Below are positions 14,081 through 25,893 of a DNA stretch of 64,000 bases, one piece after another. A program made the translations under genes and the position numbers. The stretch lies in contig QUOL01000010.1 in the NCBI GenBank assembly GCA_009761415.1, positions 1,455,296-1,519,295 on the forward strand, written 5' to 3'. Under the pieces are notes generated by a model. That model had not been told where the DNA came from. It did not search any database and saw only the letters and a program-made list of their open reading frames with translations. Origin of the DNA: Sarcomyxa edulis (lineage: Eukaryota > Basidiomycota > Agaricomycetes > Agaricales > Mycenaceae). How positions within the stretch are numbered: the first letter of the stretch is position 1; each line of letters starts with the position of its first letter.

Positions 14081-16329
14081 CTAATCTTCCCAGATAACTC
14101 GCTCCAGATCGAAATGGGCTTTCGGCTGATACTTATTACCGCGAGCATCCTCAGCCTCCAATCTGGTCTTCACAGTCCTATGCACTCTGACAGGACGCCC
14201 TTTCCCTTTAGTGGCCTGACCAGGAATGTGTCTCCCTCGCCCGAGGTTCCATCCAAAGTCCGATTGCCAACCCGCCTCACCATATTTCTGATACTTCTGC
14301 TTCATGGGAAGTAACTCCAAGAACCACCAGAACCACCACACAAGCGACAACTGATCGTAAATTGGGGCTACGAGGTCGTGCAAGTCGTGCTCTTCCTCTG
14401 TCAGAACGGGGGGCTCCTCATCGTCCAGACCAGCATAATTCGTATGGGATCTGTCCTTCGCGGCTTGCGTAAGGAAATTGGAATCGGGAATATCAAGAAG
14501 TTTGAGATTCCCGAGAGGCAATTGAGGGGGACGGGGTTGGACGATCGGGTATACAGACGCGGGGTCTAAGCCAATTTCCTTGAGGCCTTGGGAATCGAAG
14601 AGAATGCCAGTCTCGGTCTTGAAACACTCGCGGATCATCCAGCGCAAGGGAATGCGCGCCAGACTGTGTGGCGTATCATTCGGGACGGATCCACCTCCGA
14701 CATCTAGATAATAGCATACTTTGTCAGGCCAAGATAAAGCACACAATCTGATCCACAAACCGCAATGGCACCCGGCAAACCAGACTTCTTTGGAGTCAGT
14801 AGGCTTTCCATGGTTGTGACTATGCTTTTTCTCGAGTTCCTTCAAAGAGGCATGCCTGTGTAATTTGGGCTTCTTCGGATCTTTGGCCTTAGAAACAGAG
14901 CCGCTAGGGAGACTGGTGTCATCTGGAACTTGCGTAGTACCGATATCGGGTTGCGACGATGTGTCCTTATTCTCTTTGCGGTTCCAGAGATTGGCCTTGA
15001 ACTTGGCTCGGCGCTCGTCGAGAGAAACTGCGTGGCGGAAAGTACGGACGATGGTGTTACTGGTGGTGAAGGGTAAACGACGGGGAAAGAGGCCAACAGA
15101 GTTCACCGTGTCTGACACGACGCGAGGATAAGCTATTGATCCGGAACGAAGTATAACGATGACTTACCCCATACACCAACAAATTCGATGTCGACGTCGA
15201 TGGAAAATGCCTTTTTGAATGCGTTAGATTGGGCCCAACCAGTCTCATCGTCTCGCGTGAACATCTTATACGCAAATGGGACTTGCTATGTAAATGAGGA
15301 GAAGACAGTCAAGATTATGATATCCAGGCCCAAGAGTTATACACGCGTGCCTGATGATTACACGCAGGCAACAATCCAACCTATCGTGAATATTCCTAAG
15401 ACAGTGGATCTACACAGAAACAAAACTTCGAGCGTGCTTACCTTGTGAAGCATACCAGCCAGAGCTCTAGCGGTATAGGCGCCTCTACTGAAACCAAAGA
15501 TACAGATGCGATCTCCTGCAGTATCTGGAAAAAGTGCTCAGTCGATCTATCAGCTGGATGTAAGAATTCCCTCACAGTTCTGCATGAGAAATTCGTAGCC
15601 GTCTGATCTTCCCAGTCAGGAATCGGCTAAAGATGTTGTTCGAAGATGCTCACCCATGACATGCGCATTCAGGTTCCACGCAATGGCTTCGTCGAGCGTC
15701 TGTCATCGCATTTTCGTCAGCATTGCGATAAAGGTCATATAGTGGTTTAACCTCGAACCTTGGAGACTTTAGACATGAATGGCGTGGCCACCTGGGGCGA
15801 CGTATACTGTATCGAGATCAGATGCGTGCAGAAATCCCAAGACGATCGAGAGCTTTACCGTTCCTATACCGGCCTATGGGTCTGGATGAGTATATATTAG
15901 GCATGGAACAGAAGCAAAGAAGTTACTTGGTAATAGACCATCTGCTTGCTTCGATCATCTTTCTTGAGCAGCGTGAAGAATTGAACTATGTTTGAGTTCT
16001 GCAATTCCAAGTCTTAGCTGGGTGGGATACTCTCGTCTCAGGTGACTCACATCGGTATTGAATTTAGAAGGATCGTTAGACGTCGAAGCAAGCATAGGAA
16101 ACAATTGTACATACTGATCACCAGTGCCGTCAAAACAGAGCACAAGAGTGCGAGCTCTGTCGTCTGTGTCGAGAGGAATGATCGATGGGATGACCGGTGC
16201 AAAGGTTGGAACTTCCTCGTCTTCAGGCGTATGTTTGAAGGTAGAATTCTGCGGACTCTCCGACACACCAACGATGGTGTCTGTAAATGATACAGTGCTA
16301 CCAGCCTGAATATGATTGCTGGAAGACAT
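14081..16329 (-). CDS. DUF2235 / Tle1-type alpha/beta hydrolase
   Basis: Member of the DUF2235 family, which shares its catalytic domain with bacterial Tle1 phospholipases; fungal copies are uncharacterised. Start ATG 16329. Motifs in order: TLVLCFDGTGDQ near residue 60, NSNIVQFFTLLKKDD, an AGIGTYTSPQV block, the nucleophile elbow ICIFGFSRGAYTARALAG (GxSxG), FVGVWDTVNSVGLFPR, then WFAGCHCDVGGGSVPNDT, which carries an acidic residue of the catalytic set, and LARIPLRWMIREC. The C-terminus is basic. About six introns. The one at 14704-14760 is 57 nt and stop-free, so retention would keep the frame. A likely former intron at 16064-16114 has lost its acceptor AG. Role in lipid or ester cleavage is family inference. 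Confidence 0.85.
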
Positions 16330-17698
16330 AGCGACAAGAGGGATAGAAATTTCGAGTAAAACGCTGCATTTTCAGTCGATTGACCTTTATACCTGTGGCA
16401 AAGAAGATCACGGTAGCTGAAATCGGGGGGTCGGCCGCTAAACGTTCCCGAATTGAGCTCCTAAAGTACCTTCTATTCATCCTGTCAAAGGAACTGATAA
16501 CAAGATTGTGGGTCCAATCAAACCTTTGCTATTTAGAGGTTAGCATAGCCAGGACCATCTGATACTCTGTCGCGAATGATGTCTCGCGATATAGGGGTGG
16601 GAAATTGCTTCAACCGATAGAGTATGTGCGTAGATTGGGGGGGTGAGGATGACTATCGCGCGCAAGGTCCACTGGAAGACTCATTTTTCTGCGATGCAGT
16701 GTGGAACCGAACAAGGCCTTGTGCAACGCGATCTGTTATTGTGTAGACAGCAACTGACAGCGGTGACAGATACATGGGTGACCATATGTTTCTCGGAGAC
16801 TAGAAGTCGGAGGGTAAGCTCAGGGAGGATGGAGGTATTAAAGTAAGATGTCGGCGACTGCCAACTCAACTTGAGGTGAACCACTTTTTTCGGCGCGTCA
16901 CGGTGACCTTGTCACCACCTTGGCACCTGGTCCATACAAGTTGCAGCGACCTTGCAGGGACCTCAACAGAAGCCTTGATGCTTTTCTTTCCAAGTATCTG
17001 GTATACTCGGTCAACTCTAGACTGCGATTTATTATGCTTCAGAGATTTCAGCGCATCGGAGACTTCCCGAAGAGAGCCGAAGAGCTTCACGTCGCGTTCC
17101 CAGATACTTGTTCACGCGACGAAGGAGGGATGCACTAATCCTGGATAACTCCGTATACACGAGCAGCTTGCATCAAAAATGACATTGACACGGACATCAC
17201 ACCTGACTTTCTATGTCGGGGAAGGTGTCGCCACCTTCTTGACATCGTGCTTGGAAGATGGAACTCTTGTCAATCTCTCATAGCCAGTCATGGCTCCGCG
17301 ATATCAAGTTATACTTCGATCGTTACTGTTTGCGAGCTCTCGGAGACGAATGAACACCGAATGTCGATGACGATTGGCTGGAGCCTACACAACATTTTGT
17401 ACGACCTAGGGCCTTACACTATGTTACTCATAAGCCTATTTCGGTCTTCTTTCAACAGATTTGAAGCGTTCGAAGAGAAGGACGACGGCTTTCTAGTGTC
17501 TCCGCCCTGCCCTGTGTCTGGCCTTGTCTGCAGCCAACTATGTTTCTAAAATGTACCCGAATAGGACAGATGTCAGAAAAAGACTCGTTTCGGTTATATC
17601 CCCGCGGCAGCTTTACAGGCCAAATTTAGCGAGGTTCCTTGGACTATGTTGACCAAGTATAAGAACTGTATCATCGGTCGCTTCCGTTCTCATCCAAC
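16330..17698. promoter_or_regulatory. Divergent promoter region of the hydrolase and oxygenase genes
   Basis: 1.37 kb between two divergent starts (16329 minus, 17699 plus). Short open frames on both strands look random. A TATA-like GTATAAGAAC lies at about 17656, roughly 40 bases before the oxygenase ATG. Confidence 0.45.
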
Positions 17699-20600
17699 AT
17701 GCCTAGTATCTCTCCCATCCAAGCGTTCTCTCTTGGTGCAGACGCTGCTTATCTGGCCAAACGCCCTCTTCCAATCGCACCAGATGGCCACTATGACTGG
17801 GAGATGTCTGCGGACGCCCGCTTGAAACCCGAGAACCATTCAGGTGTTACGAACCTCATTCAAAAGGTATGCATAAACTTCGGTCTTTTGGATCGGGTCT
17901 CTGATATATCTTGTACTTAGGCCGAGAACATCAAAGCAAAAGGCGCGATCAGTCCTGATCCACGCGTAGTCGTACGTGAATTGATGCAAGTCCGCACTAA
18001 TTCGCTAATAGGCTCTCCCAGGGTGCATTCCTGGACACTGCACTCCATCCCGATTCCGTCGATGATCGCAAAGGCGCCGTGAGTCTACTCCACGTTCGTC
18101 ATGTTAGCGTTACTGATTGTTATGTTTAGTTCGCGGATGGCCTGACAATCCTGTCTCGTCTTCCTCCCAGCTCGGAAATCGCTACCGACATGAGCAATGC
18201 GGCGGTTGGGCTGTTGTACAACACCGTTCCCCATCCCCCTGCCTCATTTTTGGGCCCTGTTCATTCGTGGCGCTCAGCTGACGGAGGAGGTAACAATTTG
18301 CAGGTTCCCGATTGTGGCCGAGGCGGAACTGCATATGCTAGGAGCGTCCAAGGGCAGTGGTGCCTTGCCGCTGAGTCCCTGCCAGACCCTGGATTGATAT
18401 TCGACACGCTTCTAAAGAAGCGAGTGGTGCGTGTATAGGCTCCCATCTACCACATTTTCTAACAATACTGTAGCACAAAAATCATCCGAACGGGAATTCA
18501 AGCTTCACATTCGCCTTCGCATCGCTAGTCACCCACTCCCTCTTTCGGACCGACTTCAAGGATTGGAGCATCAACAACACAAGTTCATACCTCGATCTGA
18601 GCCCGCTGTATGGATATAGTCAGTTCTCGCTCCCTTCTACGTTCAGAGTATGCCAAACTAATATCTTTTGACCCAGACCAAACCACTCAGGACCAGGTCC
18701 GCGATAAAGCAGCTGGTCGCGGTAAATTGTACCCCGATACATTTTCGGAGGAACGGCTTCTATTCCTTCCTCCTGCAGCTTCTGTGGTAAGTTTCGCTCA
18801 AAATCGGACCGTGATCCTGTCAACGATTTACCTTTTTTCAGCTCCTGGTGATACTTTCCCGCAACCACAATGTCAGTTGATCCTTCACTATGTCTATGTA
18901 CTCACCAGCACTAATCACTATATCCCGTATCGCAGTATATTGCGGACATGCTTCTCAAAATCAACGAGCGTAAAACCTGGTCGGATCCTCCTCCGACCGA
19001 CGCAAAGAAGCGTTCACAACAAGATGAAGAGATCTTCCAGACCGCGAGATTAGTCAAGTAAGTGTTTTCTTGTCGAACCTCGGCTCAACAATGACTCAAT
19101 CTATGTTCAGTTGTGGCCACTTCATGAGCTTGATCATGGGAGACTACGTCGCCGGATTCCTCGGTCTTTCCGAAGGAAATGCCTGGAACATGAATGCGTT
19201 TGACGTCAGTCCCACGAAGTCTTTCATTTTGAGGGATACTAAACCTGTCTTGTATCTAGCCAATCAAGACCAAGGACGGTGTAGAAGTTACTCGAGGCCA
19301 AGGAAATCATGTCAGCGTGGAGTTCAATGTCCTCTATCGCGTAAGCTTCTCTGTCTTCGTGAATTTGCATGTCCTTGACCATCGGTCCCGTTCTTCAGTG
19401 GCACGCCACCACTTCTCAGGCAGACGAACAATGGACAAATGACTTCTTCTCCAAGGCTTTCGGTGGCAAACCATTTGATCAGGTCTGTCTTACGACCGAT
19501 GTCGTTCAAGATGTGAATTCAACCTTCTTCATGCAGCTCACTCTCCAAGATTTCGGCGGGGTCCTGCTCAAGGAGTTCCAAAGCATCAATCCTGACCCTA
19601 GCAAGCGTGAATTCGGCGGGTCAGTCCAATCTATCGCCTTCACATTGCACGTGCTAAAGTTCTCCAATGCATAGCTTGACGCGTGGACCTGATGGGAAAT
19701 TCTCTGACGATGGTCTCGCTAACATCCTCCACGACGCGACGGAAAATCCTGCTGGTGCATATGGTGCAAGAAACACCCCAGACGTCTTGCGAGTTATCGA
19801 AGTCATGGGTATTCAACAGGCTCGACAATGGGGCGTGTGCTCCATGAACGAGTTCAGGAAGTTTTTGGGGCTGAAGCGTACGTCCTACTGACTCACGTAC
19901 TTCTACGCGTCTTTACCGTTGTCTTTACAGAATTCACAACGTTCGAGGAGTGGAACTCTGATCCTGACGTAGCTGTAAGTTCATTCTCCTGTTTCACTTG
20001 ATCGTTTCTCGAACAATTGTCATCTCCCAGGAATCCGCCCGCCGCTTATATGGCCACATCGATAATCTCGAACTTTACACGGGTCTAGTCGCCGAAGAGA
20101 CCATGCCCCTTTCTGGTGGATTGCGCTTTGCCTGCGGTTACACAGTACGTACGGTCGACCTGAGCTTGCTCGTTTGATGCTCAAGGCCTGTACTAGATGA
20201 CGAGAGCTGTCCTTGGTGATGCAATTGCTTTGGTCCGCGGAGACCGATTCTATACCACTGACTTCACCCGTTCGTACTTCGATTGTTATTTACTTACCTC
20301 TCCCATTCTAATCTTCTCTTTCAGCATCGAACTTAACAACTTGGGGCTTCCAGGATTGTACGCGTGATCCTCATAACGGTGGACTCGGTGGCGAAAGTAA
20401 GTAATGGACATTGTCCTGCGCAATCTCTATGTCTTGTATTGACCTATACACAGTGCCGAAGTTACTGATGAGGCACTTACCTCGACACTATCCCTACGTA
20501 AGTTTCCATCCGTCTGCCTGATTTCCAGGTCTGACAATGCGGTCAACGTCCCAAACAGAACAACGTTTATGGTGTCTTCCCCTTCTTCACCCCGCAGAAG

Positions 20601-22537
20601 ATGAAGGACAGTCTGACCAAGCAGGGTATCGCCGATCAGTACACTTTCGACCGACCCGTCGCCACAGTGATCCCTAAAGTCCTCAACACTTTCACGGGTA
20701 TCAAATATGTCTTCAATGATCCTGCCCGCTTCAAGACCGTCTACGATATGAAAGGCCTAGGTGATGGATATGGCTTCATGCTTACTTTCGATGAAGCTGC
20801 CAAGTGAGTGCTCTACAATCAAGAGAACAGTATTCAGACATTGATATTGTATTTGTAGGCATGATGCTGATAGGGCCTTGGTAAGAGTACATATCCTCGA
20901 AACAAGCAGCTATTGACTCGAATGTCTGTTCCAGGCTTTGCATGCTTTGTTCCCCACCAAAAATTCCCTCGACGAATACCGAAAATGGTACAGCAGCCAG
21001 ATCGCTGCAAAGATTGCGGAACGATCGTGGCAGTAAGTGAGATACCCTGTTTATCGTTACCAAAATTGCTGAGTATCGCAAATTAGATACAATGGTGTTC
21101 CGGGGACATACGTCGACATTGTCCGGGACGTGATCAACATTGTTTCTGTCCACTGGGCTGCTGACCGACTTGTGAGTTGTCCTTATCCTATGAATATCAT
21201 CGAAATGACACTATCATGACAGTGCGGACTGCCCGTCAAAACCAAAGAGAACCCCAAAGGTCTCTACACGGAGCAAGAAATCTATGACATGTTCTCGACT
21301 TTGGTGAGTCTAATGAGTCTTTTTGTCTCCCTCCTGCTAACTTTTATTCAGTTCACGTAATTATGATCCCCATTTCGTTTCTCGATTTCCGCTGATCCAA
21401 TCATCATAGCCTCACTTTCCTGAGCATCGGTGACAACGAGCATGGGTTCTCTTTGCGCTGGGCTGCAGTTCAAGCGGGTGGAGTGATCCAAGCTCTCATC
21501 GCGAAGTCCGTCATGGAGATAGCCCCGCAGAGCGCTTCGGTATGTCTTTCGTTCTGTATCTCATGTTGTTCCTTGTTTCACCATATTACCTAGAATCCAC
21601 TCGTGACGTTCGTCTCTCACGTTGCAGGCTATATATGGCCTCCCAGTCAAAAAGCTTGCTATCCGTTCCTCAGCGAATTGGCGGAGACAGGAAGACCGTT
21701 GAACGAATTGGTTGCCACTGTCGTCGGTCTCGCAGTTGGCTCGTCTGTCAACTATGCTCAAGGTTTGCCACTACCCAGGTCTCCGTTGTTCATCTCCTAA
21801 CCTAGTATATAGCTGCGGTACATGTCATCGACTTCTACCTGGACGACAAGCATAGCGCTCAGAAGGCAGATATTGTGAAGCTGGTGCAACGCGATGATAT
21901 ACAAAGTGTCGAACTCGTCCGAGGCTATGTCCGCGAAGCAATGAGTGAGTGATACATTATCGTCTCCAACATGTTCTGCCAGATTTACTCGCATCATAGG
22001 ACTCAATCCTCAGTTCACCGGTCTCTGGCGTGACGCTGCTGAAGATGCTCAGATTCCTCAGGGCCCCGGTCTCCCTCCCTTGAATGTTAAGAAGGGCGAT
22101 CGTCTCTGGGCTAGTTTCAAGAATGCACATCTCAATGTACGGATTCATACTTCCATCTCTGATCGTCGACTTACCTCTCACGTCGTTACAGCCCCTTGAC
22201 TTCCCCAATCCTCAAAACGTTGATCCCAGAAGGCCCAAGACTTCCTACAGTCTCAACGGAACCGGTTTCCACGGATGCCCAGGCGTCACATACGCGGAAC
22301 AAACTATTGCTGAGATCGTCAAAGTTGTCTTCAAGCTCAAGAATGTCCGACGTGCTCCTGGAGATGCTGGCAAACTTGCTGGCTTTACAACCGTGGTCAA
22401 TGAAACCGAGACCAACGTGTTCATCACTCCGAACGGTACAACGAGTCCTTGGCCTGGCTCGATGTACATTGTGGTGAGTACATTGCATATTGTCAGCCTG
22501 ATTCACCACTCATTCCTTCTCCTAGTACGACGAGTGA
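17699..22537 (+). CDS. Psi-factor-producing oxygenase: fatty-acid heme dioxygenase fused to a cytochrome P450
   Basis: Ppo/linoleate diol synthase family. The N-terminal heme peroxidase-like domain oxygenates linoleic/oleic acid, and the C-terminal P450 rearranges the hydroperoxide; products act as oxylipin signals for sporulation in other fungi. Start ATG 17699, many short introns, stop TGA 22535-22537. Dioxygenase motifs: LPDPGLIFDTLLKKR, VTHSLFRTDFKDW (distal His), SSYLDLSPLYGY, VLLVIFSRNHNYIAD, ARLVNCGHFMSLIMGDYV, and FNVLYRWHATTS holding the catalytic Tyr and proximal His (split by an intron after Arg). P450 motifs: VREAMRLNPQF (ExxR) and GTGFHGCPGVTYAEQTI (heme-thiolate Cys). The residue after the distal His is Ser where I expect Asp in many Ppo proteins. 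Both active sites otherwise look intact, so a bifunctional enzyme is likely. Confidence 0.93.
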
Positions 22538-22872
22538 GGCGGTGCGCTGGTTTGGGCTCTGGAATGTTGACGTTGAATTCCACTTCGCTAACGGCTTTCT
22601 TGGTTTTCGTGCACTCATCACAAGTAATTAGTCATAATTATATTATCTCAGTGGCTTGATGTATAGCGTGGACGGTTGTTTTGCGTGATTAGTTTCAGAC
22701 CGTCTTGAGTTTTGTGGGCTGTAACAGCTCTGACCCTCCCAGGCAACTACTTCTGTTTGAAGCTGCCTGAAATGTGACTTGACATTCTCCATACACATAC
22801 AGGATCCCGTCTCGTAGTCATGAATCATCTCTACTAGATTGAATACCCCAGTTCTTAGGCCAGCTCTTAGGC
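22538..22872. other. Convergent 3' spacer, nothing seen
   Basis: 335 bases between the oxygenase stop (+) and the F-box protein stop (-). No repeat or gene recognised. Confidence 0.4.
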
Positions 22873-24225
22873 TCACTCGAAATAGAATGGGGATAAATAT
22901 CTTTCGATACGGGCACGCAATCCCCGCGCACGAAAGAGTCGAAAAAGCTCGAGGTCGGAGGAGGTGAGCTCAGGCGATATTTGGAGTTGAATGCGGTTCA
23001 GAGTTGGTGGGGAGCGAATTTTCGAGCCAAGTTCTTCGTATCCGCGAGACTTGATGATGTCGATGAGTGGGTGACTAGTACAAGGAGTATATGTAACGAC
23101 ACCCGTGATGGTCAAGGACTCGAGATGTGGGACGAGCATCGGCAACGAGGCGTCAGGTTGGCAGACCAGTTGAGCAGATAATGTCTCATTAATCGCGAAG
23201 CCGGCCGGAGCGAAAAGACTGAGTTCGACCAGTTTTGGTGTCTCCTTGAGTATACTGATCAGTGCATCTTCATCAAGCCATCGTCTCGCGCGAATGTATA
23301 GTTTTCTAAGAGAGCAGGATGATCGATTGAGGAATGGACTGAGTGAGTCGGCAAATTGAATCGAACAATCTACAAGGCAAGGTGCCGTGATACAGCTGAG
23401 TAGCCCATGAACATGTTGCCCAGCTGAATTCTTCGAATGAACATCTAATAATTGGAGATGTGGCAGTCGGATAGCAGGACACTCTATCCATCCACCACGA
23501 TAATTCTGCAATACGAGCTGAGCGATATTCGGGCAACGCCGTAGATAATCCATGATTTCTTCGAACCGATTCCAATCACCAGTAAGTCTTTCCAGCTGAG
23601 ACCAAGGAATTACGAGGATGTCACGTAGATCCGGGCTAACGATGGACATGGTACGCAACAGTGGAGAAATCTCGAATGCATCCAATACTGGAGATGGCCC
23701 CCAAGAAAGGTCATTTGTGGAAGCGATCGCTAGTGTGCGTAATAGAGACACGTTTCCTTTGACTTTGTTGAGAAGGGGGAAGAAGGCAGAAGGAAGAGTG
23801 ATATCGACGTCGCTCCAGCGATGGGAATGCGAGATCAATACGTCAAGTGTCGAGCTGCTGGATTCAACTGTAAAAGAGGCACGAATAGAGAGTGGCTGCC
23901 CTCCAGATTTCTGGAGGGTCTCTGCGAGGAGGGACTGAGCTGGTAGATCCCGGACATCATTTATCAATCGGGACCAAAGTCTGGGAGAGTCGAACGCGAC
24001 TGCTCTCCAGGAGCTGCATATATGAGTCAACAGCCAAGGTGACCTTGTTATATTGACATTAGTCCTGGGGGTGTTATCTGAGTCTGTGAGCTCGATCGAA
24101 ACGGAGTGGTAGAATATCTCCAATAGAACATCCTCGGGAAGTCTTCGAATGGCCGATATGATAGATGAACGCTCGGTGATGTAAGTTTCGAGCTTCTGGC
24201 GGTCACGTATCAGATCTGCTAACAT
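22873..24225 (-). CDS. F-box protein (agaric type)
   Basis: Single uninterrupted frame of 450 residues from ATG 24225. It starts with a short coiled coil (DLIRDRQKLETYITERSSII) directly before an F-box at residues 24-70, SAIRRLPEDVLLEIFYHSV, then NITRSPWLLTHICSSWRAVA and SPRLWSRLIND, the usual agaricomycete layout. The rest has irregular leucine-rich spacing (LVLQNYRGGWIECPAIRLPH, LRKLYIRARRWLDEDALISI), as in substrate receptors of SCF ubiquitin ligases. Such genes are present in hundreds of copies in agarics; the target cannot be inferred. Confidence 0.85.
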   Translation of the reverse strand: MLADLIRDRQKLETYITERSSIISAIRRLPEDVLLEIFYHSVSIELTDSDNTPRTNVNITRSPWLLTHICSSWRAVAFDSPRLWSRLINDVRDLPAQSLLAETLQKSGGQPLSIRASFTVESSSSTLDVLISHSHRWSDVDITLPSAFFPLLNKVKGNVSLLRTLAIASTNDLSWGPSPVLDAFEISPLLRTMSIVSPDLRDILVIPWSQLERLTGDWNRFEEIMDYLRRCPNIAQLVLQNYRGGWIECPAIRLPHLQLLDVHSKNSAGQHVHGLLSCITAPCLVDCSIQFADSLSPFLNRSSCSLRKLYIRARRWLDEDALISILKETPKLVELSLFAPAGFAINETLSAQLVCQPDASLPMLVPHLESLTITGVVTYTPCTSHPLIDIIKSRGYEELGSKIRSPPTLNRIQLQISPELTSSDLELFRLFRARGLRARIERYLSPFYFE

Positions 24226-24315
24226 CTCTTGTGTAAGATCATAGTCAGCTTGGATGTTACGAGTCCTTAATTTATTAAGTAATCGTTCCCTTTATCCCTG
24301 TTCCAGCCAGAAATT

Positions 24316-24600
24316 TGCGAAAAATAACGATGTCTATCGCGTGGGAACATTTGCACAGCCACTGAATCCAACGTGACTTTGCACCGCCACATCTCAGAGG
24401 CAAATTTCGACGATGTCTATAGCGTGGGAACATTTCACAGCCACTGAATTCAATGCGACTTTGCACCGCCACATCTCAGTGGCAAATTTCTACGATGTCT
24501 ATCGCGTGGGAATCCTTGCACAGCCACATAATCCAATGTGACCTCGTACGATGTCTATGACATGGGAATACCTCCTCCTCCTCCTTGCACAGCCACTGTA
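24316..24600. repeat. Imperfect tandem repeat, about 83-bp unit
   Basis: The decamer CGATGTCTAT recurs at 24328, 24411, 24493 and 24549, each followed by CGCGTGGGAA-like sequence, a CACAGCCACT block and CACCGCCACATCTCAG. Spacings are 83, 82 and 56 bases, so there are three units and a shortened fourth. Lies between the F-box start and the 3' end of the next gene. No coding potential. Confidence 0.75.
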
Positions 24601-25669
24601 AAATTGCGCCCAAAAATTGCTAAGATAATGGTCTGAGTTGCAATCAAGTCTGGATTCTTTTGTTCAATTCTCTACTTTCCAGATACTAATCAATTCTGGT
24701 ATTCTATCTCATCGTCTGGATTATTGGACCTTTTACGCTTCGAGTTCCTTGTTTCTAAAGAAGTGGTGTCTTGCTCGTCCGTGATGAGTATGGAGTGTGC
24801 CGTGGAACTTCCAACAAGCTGCTGTGGCAGATCTTTAATATTGTCAGATAGGTATATTGTAACGTATAAGTCGTCGTTGACATACCGACAGCAACATTCT
24901 GTTGACCTTGAGTTTGTACTCGATCGTAAGGGTCTATTTCATCCTCAGAATCCGTATGGATGACTTCCAATGCAGCACCTCCAGCATTGTCGTTGCTCTG
25001 ATATACGTAACATAAGCTTGAAGTGAACTAGGCAAACATATTCACTTACCGGTGCACTTGTGACTGGTCTCTTGTCGGCTAGAACCTGGAACAAATATAA
25101 GATAATTGAACGAACATTAGAGCAAAATTAGAATCTGACGCACCACATTGGCTCTCTGGACGCCCCACAATCTGGAGTCTTTCAGACGTGATTTGGCTCT
25201 GTCGAGTCTATTCTCGAGACCTGCTATTTCCTCCCTTTTCGCTCCCAATGCATTGCGAAAATCATCTCGCTGCTTGGTAAGGGTAATCAGGTCCTCCCAA
25301 AGTTCCGCATTGATCCGTAATTCTGTCGTCCAAGAGCTTTCCAGATTTGTGTTCTCCTGTGTTAGTTGATCTACAGTATTCTGAAGTTTCTCCAGTAGTT
25401 TGATGTCTTCTTTTGTGTCGCTATACATGTTGGCTTGAAGGTGCACGTTGGAATAAAACTGAAGTACTTGTGAGTTCTTCAGACGATTGAAGTTGACCTG
25501 TGTTTGGACTTATTATATTTGCCCAAGCTTGATCAATAATGGCATCGAATGAGAACATGTTTTTCAACTTCAAACTGGTTTGATTGTATCTTGGATGCGT
25601 CCAAATGTGCGTTCAAGATGATTAGTCATTCAATTTTCATCGCTATTCATGAGACTATAGATTTTATGG

Positions 25670-25741
25670 ATTATGTAATCAATGATGTCAGTAGGATGAT
25701 CGGCGTCTCGATCATCTTATTGACGTCATCGATTATGTAAT
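25670..25741. repeat. MITE-like 72-bp hairpin, copy 1
   Basis: Imperfect inverted repeat with arms ATTATGTAATCAATGATGTC and, at the right, GTCATCGATTATGTAAT, around a short loop. Closely related to the hairpin at 25822-25893 and the same length. Lies in the probable intron or spacer of gene A. Confidence 0.75.
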
Positions 25742-25821
25742 ACTGAACTTATCGATCCTTCCAGGAGTCTATCTCTCCTGCCACGACGGTCGGTTGTCCA
25801 AAACGATATATATATTAGATA

Positions 25822-25893
25822 ATTACATAATCAATGACGTCAGTAGGATGATCGGTCTCCCGATCATTTTGTTGACGTCATTGATTATGTAAT
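25822..25893. repeat. MITE-like 72-bp hairpin, copy 2
   Basis: Nearly perfect inverted repeat: left arm ATTACATAATCAATGACGTC, right arm GACGTCATTGATTATGTAAT, loop near TCTC. Each arm holds the palindrome TGACGTCA, a consensus bZIP (CRE/ATF) site. Shares its core with copy 1. Confidence 0.8.

Noticed and set aside
25501..25558. ATG at 25558 (MFSFDAIIDQAW) as the start of a separate gene
   Set aside because: Its frame ends before the coiled-coil frame; an intron ending ACACAG covers this stretch and connects better upstream codons.
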